DNA of 64,000 bases, taken from assembly GCA_964473865.1 (NCBI GenBank), contig CAYYQN010000010.1, positions 62,001 through 126,000 of the forward strand. The letters run 5' to 3'. This DNA comes from CAIMUX01 sp964473865. GTDB taxonomy: Bacteria > Eisenbacteria > RBG-16-71-46 > CAIMUX01. This document shows positions 1 to 8,233 of the stretch, piece after piece (the stretch's first letter is position 1; every line of letters begins with the position of its first letter). A model generated the notes under the pieces. That model worked only from the letters and a program-made list of their open reading frames with translations, made no database searches and had not been told where the DNA came from. The position numbers were made by a program, and so were the translations under genes.

Positions 1-1365
1 GAGCCATTCGTTGTCGTCACCTGCGATCCGATTGGCCTTGATGACTCCGCACTCTGTACATCGCTGCAGCACGCTCCACTCGCCGCTCCGGCGGGCTTGG
101 ATGGCGATCGGTTCCATTTCGCCACGACAGCCGGAGGCGCGGTCGCCCGGCCGGTCGTCGAGGTGAAGACTCCAAAGACACCGCGGGCAATGGTTCCGGT
201 GTTGCGTACCCGCCGCCTGCGCCGCGACCGCCCAACCGCAGTGCCGACAGGTGAAGCTGTCGTGGGTATCGGCCGCCGCCGCCTCTGTGAAACCGCCGAG
301 CCTGCAGTAGCTGCGATAGCGCGCTCGGTGGATCCGCCCCGCACGCACCGCCTCTTTCACCGCACAACCCGGCTCCTCGACATGCAGGCAGCCGGCGCCG
401 AAGCGGCACTCCCCCAGCAGGGGCCGCATCTCGGGGAAGCAGCTCGCGAGCCGCTCGCGCGGGATCTCCCAGAGACCGAACTCGCGCACTCCCGGCGTGT
501 CGATGATCCCGCCCCCTTCCGGCCACGGAAGCATCCGCACCTCGCTCGTGGTGTGACGCCCCTTCCCGGTCGAAACGCTGATCTCCGACGCGGCCAGGTC
601 TGTTCCCAAAAGAGCGTTGATCAAGGTCGATTTCCCCGCACCGCTCTTGCCCGCGAGAACTGAAGTCCGCCCCCGGAGGCGGGAAGCCAGCGCCGCGACT
701 CCCCGGCCGAGCGTCGCCGACACCAGGATCACCTCGTACCCCGCGGCCTTCTGCGGAGCCAATGTCGACAGGATCTCCTCTTCAGAGAGGAGATCCGCCT
801 TGGTCACGCAGATGATGGCGGCTAGACCGTCGGACTCCGCCTCCACCAGATACCGGTCAACCAGGGCCGGATTGAGCGGAGGCTCGGCGGCCGAGGCGGC
901 AGTGACCAGAAGATCGAGATTGGCGGCGATCACCTGCTCCTCCTCCTTCCGGCCGGCGGCATGGCGGGCCAGCTTGTTGCGGCGGGGGAGGATTTCGGTG
1001 ATCTGCGTGAAGTCCGCGATCCCGCGGAGTACCACCTCATCGCCCACGACCGCGTCTGCGATGGAGGCGGCGGCACGCGCGAGGTCTTGTCCCTCCGACC
1101 GGGCGTCACGGAACGGCTTGGATGAGCGGCGGTCCCGGCCGGCGGGAGGCCGTCGTTCCCGGCCGGCCGAAGTCAGCCGTTCGCGTTCCCGTGCCCGGTC
1201 GACCCCACGACGGTTCTCTCCCCCTGCGGGATGGGATCGATGGCGAAGCGACCCGCTGGCGACGGCCTGGACGGTCCGTCCGTCGATGGATACCTCAAAG
1301 CGGTCTCTGAGTTTTCGCACGATCCGGCCGACGATCCGGCCGGACTGCTGGTGTTCGGAATGCAA
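1..1365 (-). CDS. rsgA: Ribosome small-subunit-dependent GTPase RsgA fused to an RNHCP domain (3' end outside window)
   Basis: Circularly permuted GTPase that assists 30S maturation in the cytoplasm. Read from the TTG at 1365, which has GGAGGG seven bases upstream; no ATG lies in frame. In order: a short OB-fold start, a low-complexity Arg-rich insert, the G4 motif TKADL, the P-loop AGKSGAGKS at about 655-630, the segment TGKGRHTT, the G3 motif DTPG, and a zinc knuckle with three Cys and one His (C-x6-C-x-H-x5-C spacing). After a normal RsgA end the frame continues into a second zinc module: CRHC, the signature RNHCPRC, then CTEC and NRIAGDDNEW at the left edge. That matches the RNHCP family of unknown function. 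At least 455 residues are visible and no stop is reached. Fusion of the two domains is seen directly; a ribosome-linked role for RNHCP is inference. Confidence 0.9.
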   Translation of the reverse strand, partial: MHSEHQQSGRIVGRIVRKLRDRFEVSIDGRTVQAVASGSLRHRSHPAGGENRRGVDRARERERLTSAGRERRPPAGRDRRSSKPFRDARSEGQDLARAAASIADAVVGDEVVLRGIADFTQITEILPRRNKLARHAAGRKEEEQVIAANLDLLVTAASAAEPPLNPALVDRYLVEAESDGLAAIICVTKADLLSEEEILSTLAPQKAAGYEVILVSATLGRGVAALASRLRGRTSVLAGKSGAGKSTLINALLGTDLAASEISVSTGKGRHTTSEVRMLPWPEGGGIIDTPGVREFGLWEIPRERLASCFPEMRPLLGECRFGAGCLHVEEPGCAVKEAVRAGRIHRARYRSYCRLGGFTEAAAADTHDSFTCRHCGWAVAAQAAGTQHRNHCPRCLWSLHLDDRPGDRASGCRGEMEPIAIQARRSGEWSVLQRCTECGVIKANRIAGDDNEWL

Positions 1366-2075
1366 TGGAAAGCCCTCCGGTGATTGGTTCGCATGATGGG
1401 AAATGCGACGGAATGCGCCACATTCGTCCCGCGAACGGCCGAAGGGTCAGTAGGGTCGGCAGGCTGGGTCAGCGTGGAGTTCGGGAGCCTTGAACCTCGA
1501 CTCTCAGCGGCCGCGCGCGGTGCAAGTGGATACGCCGGCAATGTCGAGCGTGAGAACGGACATCAGGTCTCCTTCTATGCCTAAGAACCCGCCGAGAGTG
1601 GCGAAGAGCGTCCGGGATCCGCAACCGCAGCCCGAATGCAGCGAGCACGATCGGGTGAGGCCCGGACGCGACGGAACACTCGATGATCCTACCGGGCCGC
1701 CGGCCGGGGCGTCAACGCGGCAGTGGGGCAGACGCTCTATCTGCTGGGCCGCGCCGGGGTCCCCGCGATCGTCGGCCGCCGTGCCGGAGCCGGCGGCGGC
1801 CTACGACCAACGGGAGTCCCCGGCGGTCAGCGATCGGCGCGGTGCGGCTCGCTCCCCGTCCACCGGCGACCGAATCCCAACAACACACTGCCATCTCGAG
1901 GTTTCCGCCGCCGGGACGACGACCTGAGAACGGGATTCTTATGGACAGGGCGCTCTCTCGGACCGACAATTCCTTGTTACGGCACGGGCAGCCTTGGCCA
2001 CCCGGCGGATGTTCTCTCTCCGCCGCCGCGCCAAGGCGGCATCCGAGGATTTCGGCGGTTTCAGAGGAGTACGTC
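1366..2075. other. Intergenic stretch, no gene recognised
   Basis: About 700 bases between the divergent rsgA and ferredoxin genes. Open frames here have no recognisable protein signature and no ribosome binding site placed before a start. No tRNA-like or riboswitch-like structure was recognised. It presumably holds the promoters of both flanking genes, but no clear -35/-10 pair was picked out. Confidence 0.5.
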
Positions 2076-2246
2076 ATGCCCTATATCATCACCGACGCCT
2101 GCAACAAGTGCGCGACATGCAAAGAGGCCTGTCCGTCCGAGGCGATCAAGGAAGGCGACCCGATCTACGTCATCAACCAGGAAGAGTGCATCGAGTGCGG
2201 CGCCTGCGTCAGCGAGTGCCCGAACGAGGCGATCAAGGAGCAGTAG
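2076..2246 (+). CDS. 2[4Fe-4S] ferredoxin
   Basis: A 56-residue clostridial-type ferredoxin, a soluble low-potential electron carrier. Both cluster motifs are complete: CNKCATCKEACP (Cys 9, 12, 15, 19) and CIECGACVSECP (Cys 38, 41, 44, 48), giving two [4Fe-4S] clusters. The start is the ATG preceded by GAGGAG; a longer upstream open frame is ignored because it has no family similarity. The length is normal for the family. It stands alone, closed by its own hairpin terminator, so the electron-transfer partner cannot be read from context. Confidence 0.95.
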   Translation: MPYIITDACNKCATCKEACPSEAIKEGDPIYVINQEECIECGACVSECPNEAIKEQ

Positions 2247-2279
2247 GCCTGCGCGTATCCTTACCGCCCACTGTTTCGC

Positions 2280-2318
2280 GCGGCCATCCGTCGCCTTGAC
2301 GGACGGCCGCACCTTTTT
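2280..2318 (+). terminator. Rho-independent terminator of the ferredoxin gene
   Basis: A 13-bp stem with one mismatch (2280-2292 against 2298-2310, loop GCCTT) is followed by a run of five T at 2314-2318. It ends immediately before the ribosome binding site of the next gene, so that gene may have its own promoter or depend on read-through. Confidence 0.8.
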
Positions 2319-2333
2319 GAGGAGAGGAACCGG

Positions 2334-3866
2334 GTGAACCGGACCACCGACGCCCCCGCGGACCCCGCGCGCAGACCTCTATCCCTTCGCGAGGTCTTCA
2401 CGGCATGGTATCCATTGGCGGCAAGCTGGCTGCTCATGGGTCTGGAACTGCCGGCGGTGAGCGCGATCATCTCGCGCCTGCCCGACCCGAAAGTGAGCCT
2501 GGCAGCCTATGGCGGCGTGGTGTTTCCGCTCTCCATGATCATCGAGGCGCCGATCATCATGCTCCTCTCGGCGTCGACCGCGCTTTCGCGCGACCGGCAA
2601 AGCTACCTGATGCTGCGGCGTTTCATGTTACGAGCCGGGCTGATTCTCACCCTTCTGCACGCGCTCATCGCCTTCACGCCGCTCTTCGATCTGGTGGTGG
2701 GACAGATCATCCGTCCCCCGGCGGATGTCCTGGCGCCGGCCCGCATCGGCCTCATGATCATGACGCCGTGGACCTGGTCGATCGCCTATCGCCGCTTTCA
2801 GCAGGGGGTGCTCATCCGGAGCGGCCGCTCCCACCTCGTCGGGATCGGCACCATGGTCCGGCTTGGCGCCAATGTCGTCGTCCTGGCCCTCGGAATGATC
2901 CTGGGGACCATACCCGGCATCGTCGTCGGCGCCACCGCCGTGGCGATCGGCGTGTTGAGCGAAGCGGTGTTCGCCGGCATCGCGGTTCGGCCGACCCTGC
3001 GCGAGCAGTTCGGCAACGCCGCCTTCCGGACCGTCCGGGACCTGATGCCGCGCAGCTGGAGCGCGCCGTCGAAATCGGCCCTGCCGAAGGCGGGCGAGGT
3101 TTCCGCCGGGTCCCGCCTGCTGTCGGGCGGCGTCCCGGATGCAATGGAGGGAGCGACGCCCGCGGGTCCGGCCGCGGCGGGCGGCAGCGCCCCGTCCGGC
3201 GGCTCGCTTCTCCCGCTGACTTGGAGAGCCTTCTTCGAGTTCTACATCCCGCTGGCGCTCACCTCGCTGCTGCTGATGTCGGCCGGTCCGATCGTCAGCG
3301 CAGCGGTGAGCCGGATGCCGCGCCCACTCGACTCCCTCGCCGTCTGGCCGGTAATCAACGGACTGACCTTCATCCTGCGTAGCCTCGGTATGGCCGTGAA
3401 TGAGGTCGTGGTGGCCCAACTCGACCGGCCCGGATCGATCCGCAGCCTGCGGCGGTTCTCGATCCTTCTGGGAATCGTCACCAGCTCGCTCTTTGCCGTG
3501 GTGGGGTTCACCCCGCTGGCCCGGCTCTACTTCGCCCGGGTGACGGCGCTAACGCCGGAGCTGACGGCGTTGGCCACCCAGGCGGTGCGATTGGTCGTAC
3601 TCATGCCCGGCCTTGGCGCACTCCAGAGCTGGTTCCAGGGGGTGCTGGTGCACAGCCGGCGCACGCGAGGAGTCACGGAATCGGTGGTGGTCTATCTGGC
3701 CGCCAACGTGGTCCTGCTCACGGCGGGGTCGTTCCTCATCGATGCGGCGGGGATCTTCGTCGGTCTGGGCGCCGTCGTCGGATCTGCCTTCCTCCAGCTC
3801 CTCTGGCTCTGGAAGCGAAGCCGCCCGGCGCTGCGCGCGTTGGCCACCGCAAACCCGGGCCGGTAA
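2334..3866 (+). CDS. MATE/MOP-superfamily transporter, ANKH-like
   Basis: A 510-residue polytopic inner-membrane protein. It shows two halves of about six hydrophobic helices each (residues about 20-240 and 300-500), joined by a hydrophilic Pro/Gly/Ala-rich linker (about 240-298). The repeated architecture and length fit MATE-like exporters of the MOP superfamily. Segments such as SRLPDPK, LIEAPIIM and the matching LEQG/YRRFQQG-type region recall bacterial homologues of the ANKH family more than drug-exporting NorM. The start is GTG with GGAGAGG seven bases upstream. The substrate is unknown; small-molecule or organic-anion export is the family expectation. The 'ANKH-like' assignment rests on recalled similarity. 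Confidence 0.7.
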   Translation: MNRTTDAPADPARRPLSLREVFTAWYPLAASWLLMGLELPAVSAIISRLPDPKVSLAAYGGVVFPLSMIIEAPIIMLLSASTALSRDRQSYLMLRRFMLRAGLILTLLHALIAFTPLFDLVVGQIIRPPADVLAPARIGLMIMTPWTWSIAYRRFQQGVLIRSGRSHLVGIGTMVRLGANVVVLALGMILGTIPGIVVGATAVAIGVLSEAVFAGIAVRPTLREQFGNAAFRTVRDLMPRSWSAPSKSALPKAGEVSAGSRLLSGGVPDAMEGATPAGPAAAGGSAPSGGSLLPLTWRAFFEFYIPLALTSLLLMSAGPIVSAAVSRMPRPLDSLAVWPVINGLTFILRSLGMAVNEVVVAQLDRPGSIRSLRRFSILLGIVTSSLFAVVGFTPLARLYFARVTALTPELTALATQAVRLVVLMPGLGALQSWFQGVLVHSRRTRGVTESVVVYLAANVVLLTAGSFLIDAAGIFVGLGAVVGSAFLQLLWLWKRSRPALRALATANPGR

Positions 3867-3901
3867 CGCCTCACCCGGCGGCGAACCGCGCGGGAGCTCG
3901 C

Positions 3902-4237
3902 TCAGGCGACGGGGGGCGCCGCCCTACCCGGCACCCAATCCGCGTCCGGACCTTCCTCGTATGGCGGCACGACGACGAGAGAGTTCTCGCTGCCCCAGCA
4001 GTTCGGCACATACTTGTGGGCGGCCCGGTCGTTGAACCAGAGGCAGCCACACTTGTACTTGAACTCGAACTCACCGGGATTCAGCTTCAACACCGTTTGA
4101 TACGTACCGTCCTTCTGCAGCTCCATCCGGTGGGACTCTTCATCCCAGCCGTTGAAGTCACCCACGAGAAAGACGGGCATGTCCACCGCCTGGTCGAAGA
4201 CGAATCGGATCCAGCCAGATCCCAGGACTTCGATCAT
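3902..4237 (-). CDS. CBM48 / isoamylase early-set domain protein
   Basis: A 111-residue soluble protein consisting of one glycogen-binding-like domain of the kind found in AMP-kinase beta subunits and branching enzymes. Visible markers are F-L-V-G-D-F-N-G-W-D (about residues 22-31), the L-x-P-G-E-F-x-F-K-Y-K strand motif and W-F-N-D. The ATG at 4237 has GGAG nine bases upstream, and the domain begins right after it; a longer frame upstream carries no recognisable sequence. No catalytic domain is attached, so carbohydrate binding or a regulatory or scaffold role is the most that can be proposed. It lies downstream of the FmdB zinc-ribbon gene on the same strand after a gap of about 270 bases in which nothing was recognised. 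Confidence 0.8.
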   Translation of the reverse strand: MIEVLGSGWIRFVFDQAVDMPVFLVGDFNGWDEESHRMELQKDGTYQTVLKLNPGEFEFKYKCGCLWFNDRAAHKYVPNCWGSENSLVVVPPYEEGPDADWVPGRAAPPVA

Positions 4238-4504
4238 CGAATGCTTCTCCAGACCGAAAGACAGCAACCCTCGGGCGATTGGCAGAGTGCTCCATCCGCA
4301 AGGCAAAGCGGCGGAGCGGTGTCCAGAGGAGCCGGAAGTCGCATCTTGCTGCAGTCCCGGTCCGGGCGGGCGCCGGACCAGCTCCAAGCACATCCGAAGC
4401 CAGAGTGCGCCACCGGCGCGCCAAAGACAAGCGGGGATTTGCAGAGCGCTGGGGCCTCGTGAGATGGCGTATCCTGAGAGCGACCGCCCTCAGCGAGCGA
4501 CCGA

Positions 4505-4720
4505 TCAGCCGAAACCGGCGTTCCCGCAACTCGCGGCTTTCTCAGGAGAGCAACCGGAGGAGGAAGATGTCACCCGGCCGGCGACGAAGGCGGAGAGCTT
4601 CCGTTCCACGCGGGTCGACTCGCATTCGGGACACGGCAGAGGCTGGTCGCGCTCCTCCACTCTTCGCATCGTCTCGAACGTGTGGCCGCACTTGTGACAA
4701 TGGTACTCGTACGACGGCAT
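4505..4720 (-). CDS. FmdB-type zinc ribbon protein
   Basis: A 71-residue small cytoplasmic protein with the FmdB_CXXC fold: MPSYEYHC-HKC at the start, Cys 8/Cys 11 and Cys 30/Cys 33 forming the zinc ribbon, and a Ser-rich tail ending in ...CGNAGFG. Family members are annotated as putative regulators, but their biochemical role is not settled. The start is supported by AGGAGGG ten bases upstream. It follows the ArsR gene by 48 bases on the same strand, so the two are probably co-transcribed. Confidence 0.88.
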   Translation of the reverse strand: MPSYEYHCHKCGHTFETMRRVEERDQPLPCPECESTRVERKLSAFVAGRVTSSSSGCSPEKAASCGNAGFG

Positions 4721-4768
4721 GGGCGATCGATCCCTCCTGGGGGGCGAACGGGTCTCCCCCGATACTGG

Positions 4769-5140
4769 TCATCGTGCAGCAGCCAGCTCGCGGGCCAGGT
4801 TGTTCCAGGCCCAGCTGGCCGGGGCCGTCTCTGCCCCCTTTGCGCAGAGAAGAGTAGCCAGGATCAGGCGCGCGCGAGAGTCACCGACGCGAAACAGGAT
4901 CTCCGAACCCCGGCGCTCCTCGATCAGGACCGTGGCTCGGCGCAGCACGCCGAGGTGCAGGGCGACCGTGGAGATCGGGGCGCCGAGTTCCGCGGCGATC
5001 CGGCTCAGGCTCGACGGTTCGCGTGCGAGTCCGCAGAGGAGCCGCAGGCGCAGCGGGTGACCCAGCGCCTTCAAGAGGACGGCCACCTCCTCGAACCCGG
5101 GCTCACCGGCCGGGGGGTTCCGCCTGGCCTTGCGATCCAT
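4769..5140 (-). CDS. ArsR-family winged-helix transcriptional regulator
   Basis: A 123-residue dimeric repressor-type protein. The winged helix runs from about residue 18 to 100: ALGHPLRLRLLCGL, then the recognition helix region around PISTVALHLGVLRRATVL, then the wing (EERRGSEILFRV). The canonical ArsR CxC metal site is absent; Cys 36 and a Cys near residue 98 are the only Cys, so the ligand is unclear. AGGAGG precedes the ATG. The gene lies between a 31-residue membrane peptide gene and an fmdB gene, all on one strand, and an ArsR-type palindrome lies at the head of the group, which suggests autoregulation. Confidence 0.88.
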   Translation of the reverse strand: MDRKARRNPPAGEPGFEEVAVLLKALGHPLRLRLLCGLAREPSSLSRIAAELGAPISTVALHLGVLRRATVLIEERRGSEILFRVGDSRARLILATLLCAKGAETAPASWAWNNLARELAAAR

Positions 5141-5273
5141 GGGGCTTCGCCTCCTGGGGTTGGGGAGCGGCCTCAGTGCCGGCTCCGCTGCCGGCTCCGG
5201 CGCCCGCGTCGGCGCCGGTCTGGCCGAGATTCACCCGGCATGTATCTCCCCCCGACCGGGAGAGGACCGATCC

Positions 5274-5369
5274 TCAGGTGGGAACGCCGAGACGCGGCAG
5301 GATGACCGACGTGAGCAGCAGATAGCCCACGACAAACAGCACGACCTTCAGGATCGCGGACCACTCCAT
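5274..5369 (-). CDS. 31-residue single-span membrane peptide
   Basis: A very short gene: MEWSAILK, then a hydrophobic segment (about residues 8-24, VVLFVVGYLLLTSVIL) and the tail LPRLGVPT. It encodes a predicted single inner-membrane helix with a short tail. The ATG has GGGAGGG four bases upstream, a strong ribosome binding site, and the gene begins just after the ArsR-type palindrome. That placement is the main reason to believe it is expressed. A longer frame begins 33 bases upstream, inside the operator, and is disfavoured. Function is not recognised; small peptides of this sort accompany some ArsR-controlled permease modules, but no permease is present here. Confidence 0.65.
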   Translation of the reverse strand: MEWSAILKVVLFVVGYLLLTSVILPRLGVPT

Positions 5370-5395
5370 ACGTCCCTCCCGGGATTGGTTGCGGC

Positions 5396-5415
5396 TTTTC
5401 ATGTAAATATGAAAA
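5396..5415 (-). promoter_or_regulatory. Probable ArsR operator
   Basis: A perfect 7-bp inverted repeat, TTTTCAT-N6-ATGAAAA, centred on an AT-rich core in an otherwise very GC-rich region. It lies 26 bases upstream of the start of the 31-residue peptide gene. Size and AT-rich dyad resemble ArsR/SmtB operators. The ArsR encoded two genes away on the same strand is the obvious candidate to bind it. Confidence 0.6.
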
Positions 5416-5791
5416 CACATTTCCGCAAATGGTTCCAGGGAAAACCATCGCGGGAGCGATCCGCGCCGCGGCCGGGCGCGGCATCGCCCGACCGAAGGGT
5501 CTGAGGCACGGTGCCGGGCCGGGGTCTTTCGGTCTCCATGCGGCCCGTCGGCACGATCCGACGGTCTGCGGCCCGCGGATGGGCTATTGACGCATCCGGC
5601 TGCAGGGAAAGACGTTGCATCGTCATTGCCGTGGACTGATGATTGCCGGGCGCAGGATCGGCGAGGAGCGGGCCCGCTTGCGCGCCGAGACACGAGTTCG
5701 CAAGCGCCAGATCAGGCGGCACCGTCCGGGAGGACCGGCGACGATGCGGGATGGGATCTCGATCCCGGGGCGCCCGGGAAAGGAGCGAGCG
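5416..5791. other. Intergenic stretch upstream of the TonB-dependent receptor
   Basis: About 375 bases between the divergent ArsR group and the receptor gene. It contains the upstream half of the ArsR-group promoter. A GC-rich 9-bp complementarity (ACGGTGCCG near 5507 and CGGCACCGT near 5720) flanks the segment. No confirmed riboswitch was recognised. Confidence 0.4.
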
Positions 5792-8101
5792 ATGCGGGGA
5801 CTCCGGGACGGGCAAGGCCGGAGCGCCAGGGGCGCCGGACACTGGTTCATCGGATTGGCGGCGGCGGCCCTAGGAGTCGGAATCTCGCCGGCCGAAGCCC
5901 GGACCGGGCCTCCGTCCGCAATCTCCGCCGGCGTCCCGCCGGCCGCGGAGGCCGGTCGCGGTGACCGCCCGGCAACGGCGAATGCCACGGCCCGCGTCTA
6001 TGAAGTCTCCGACACCGTCCAGGTCAGCGGCGAGCGGCTTCCGGCCGATCCTCGGCGCGCTCCCTACGCGATCACCGTGCTTTCCGGTGCGGATCTTCGT
6101 CTGGCCCGTGGGGTCGGAATCGAGGAGGCGCTGACAATGGCGCCGGGAATCCTGGCGCTGAGCCGCTCGGGCGGAACGGACGTTCGAATCACTTCGCGCG
6201 GCTTCGGAGCCCGGGGCGCGGGCGAACGATCCAACGCCGGAACCACTCGCGGAATCCGGATCCTGCTGGACGGATCGCCGCTCACCGAGCCGGACGGCCG
6301 GACGAGCCTCGACCTTGCGGATCCCGCGGCTCTGGAGCGAGTCACGGTCCTGCGCTCGAACGGGTCGGTCCTCTTCGGTTCGGCCGCGGGCGGGGTGATC
6401 GACCTCAGCACGACCTCGGACTTCCGCAGATCGTTCACGGCCGCCCAAGCCGGGGGCGGGGCGTTCGGGCTCCGGCGCTGGGTGGTTTCCCAGGGCCTGG
6501 CCGGTGGCCCGGTTCGGGTCAGCCTCGGTGGGAGCGGTTCCCGTTTCAACGGCTGGCGAGCCCACAGCGAGAACGAGAGGACGATCCTGCGGGGCTCGCT
6601 CTTCAGCGAGCCGACTCCCCGGGTCGACGCCGCGTTCCAGGTGGCCGGGACGCACAACCTCTCGCGAATTCCGGGCGCGCTCACCCGCGCTCAGGTCGCA
6701 AATCGCGACAGCGCCCGGGCCGCGAACCCGGACTTTGTGCACCGCGATGAGCGCCGGGACAACCGGATCCTTCGGGTCTCCACAAACGTCGAGTATCGGT
6801 ACGCGCCCTCCCGTCTGCTGGAGATCGCCGGCTTCGTCGAGCCGAAGACCCTGCACCGTTCGGAGCGCCGCCGCTACCGTGACTTCCAGCGGATCCACGA
6901 CGGTGCGAGCGTACGGCACGCCTGGAGCTTCGCTCCCTCGGCCCGGGTGGCGATGCGCTGGAGTGCCGGGTTCGACGGCGCCTGGCAGGATGGCTCCACG
7001 GTGTTCTACGACCTGGGGCCGGGGGGAACGCGCGGCACCTCCACCATGAGCGACAAGCGGGAGGCGATCCAGACGCTGGGCCTGTACTCGGAGGTCGAAG
7101 CCAGGATCGGACCGCGCTGGACGTTCGCCGCCGGCCTGCGCGGCGATCGGATCCGCTACGTCTATGATGACCACCTCGAGCCCTGGTTGAATTCGCGCAA
7201 GCTGCTCCGGGAGGTGACGCCGCGCGGGGCGGTTTCCCTCAGCGTCGCTGACGGACACATCGCGTGGGCGGCCGTCACCTCGGGGCTCGAAGCACCGGCG
7301 TTCAACGAGACCGATCCGCCGGCCGGCGTCCCGGCGGGACTCAACCCGATCCTGAAGCCGGCGCGCAGCCGCACGTACGAGGGTGGACTGAAGGGAAGCC
7401 TCTGCGGACCCAACGAGGCTGTCCGGCACCTCGATCGCGTTGCCGCGCGGATCGGCGACCTCCCGGGAGCCGGCGAAGCAACGGCAGAGGCCGTCGGTGC
7501 AGTGATCGAACCGCTGGTCGACGCGCTTTCCGGCCCAATCCGCAGCTGGACCTACGACATCGCCGCATACCGGGTCGAGGTGCGCAACGACATCATCCCC
7601 TGGGATGGCGGAGCCTACTACTTCATGGATGGGATGTCCCGCCGCCACGGCGTGGAAATCGCCACCGAGCTCCGTTCCGCGTACGGCTTTCACCTTTCGT
7701 TCTCGGGGGCGCTCTCGCGCAACAAGCACGTCACCTACCGTAATGAGCTGGGCAACTTCGATGGCCGGTGGTCGGCCGGCATCCCCGGACGCGCGCTGAA
7801 CGGCGTCCTGCGCTGGGAGCCGCGAAGCGGGTTCTACCTGGAAGCCGCGGCGCGCCACCTCGGCCCCTACTACGCGGACGATGCCAACACCGCCCGCGTA
7901 CCGGCCTGGACCGTCCTTGACGGCGCAGTCGGCGCCCGCGCGTGGATCGACGAGCTTCGCGCCGACGTGTCTCTCTCCGTGCGAAACCTGACCGATCGCC
8001 TGTACACCGAATCGGTGTGGGTGAACGGCGCCGACGGACGCTTCTATGAGCCGGGCCTTCCGCGCAACGTCGCAGTCTCGATCACCCTCCGCCGCGAGTA
8101 G
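5792..8101 (+). CDS. TonB-dependent outer-membrane receptor
   Basis: A 769-residue outer-membrane transporter. The ATG at 5792 is chosen because AAGGAG precedes it and a signal peptide follows (hydrophobic GHWFIGLAAAALGVGI, cleavage near AEA). A TonB-box-like SDTVQVSG is near residue 72. The plug domain follows (about 85-210) with ITVLSGADL, MAPGILALSRSG, SRGFGARG, IRILLDGSPLTEPDG and VLRSNGSVLFGSAAGGVIDL. The rest is a 22-strand-type barrel ending with the family's NLTDRLYTE segment and a terminal strand VAVSITLRRE. The substrate is unknown; siderophore, cobalamin, sugar and peptide receptors all share this fold. It is followed on the same strand by two tricorn-type peptidases, so peptide or breakdown-product uptake is a reasonable guess. 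Confidence 0.9.
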   Translation: MRGLRDGQGRSARGAGHWFIGLAAAALGVGISPAEARTGPPSAISAGVPPAAEAGRGDRPATANATARVYEVSDTVQVSGERLPADPRRAPYAITVLSGADLRLARGVGIEEALTMAPGILALSRSGGTDVRITSRGFGARGAGERSNAGTTRGIRILLDGSPLTEPDGRTSLDLADPAALERVTVLRSNGSVLFGSAAGGVIDLSTTSDFRRSFTAAQAGGGAFGLRRWVVSQGLAGGPVRVSLGGSGSRFNGWRAHSENERTILRGSLFSEPTPRVDAAFQVAGTHNLSRIPGALTRAQVANRDSARAANPDFVHRDERRDNRILRVSTNVEYRYAPSRLLEIAGFVEPKTLHRSERRRYRDFQRIHDGASVRHAWSFAPSARVAMRWSAGFDGAWQDGSTVFYDLGPGGTRGTSTMSDKREAIQTLGLYSEVEARIGPRWTFAAGLRGDRIRYVYDDHLEPWLNSRKLLREVTPRGAVSLSVADGHIAWAAVTSGLEAPAFNETDPPAGVPAGLNPILKPARSRTYEGGLKGSLCGPNEAVRHLDRVAARIGDLPGAGEATAEAVGAVIEPLVDALSGPIRSWTYDIAAYRVEVRNDIIPWDGGAYYFMDGMSRRHGVEIATELRSAYGFHLSFSGALSRNKHVTYRNELGNFDGRWSAGIPGRALNGVLRWEPRSGFYLEAAARHLGPYYADDANTARVPAWTVLDGAVGARAWIDELRADVSLSVRNLTDRLYTESVWVNGADGRFYEPGLPRNVAVSITLRRE

Positions 8102-8233
8102 GCTTGCCGGCCGATCCCGGGCCCGACCCCGGGCGACAGATCTCCAAAGCGCAACCGCCGCGCCGCACCTTCGTATCATACAGACTGGCGCGAACGTAGC
8201 TCTGCGCCGCCTGATCAGCCACCTGGAGGAGCA

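Noticed and set aside
5500..5735. Possible cobalamin riboswitch before the TonB receptor
   Set aside because: There is a GGTGCC...GGCACC complementarity and a GGGAA, but the B12-box consensus (AGCC.G.AGACCTGCC-like) and the GGTG-AA-TCC core are absent. A 9-bp GC match in 220 bases of GC-rich DNA is unremarkable.
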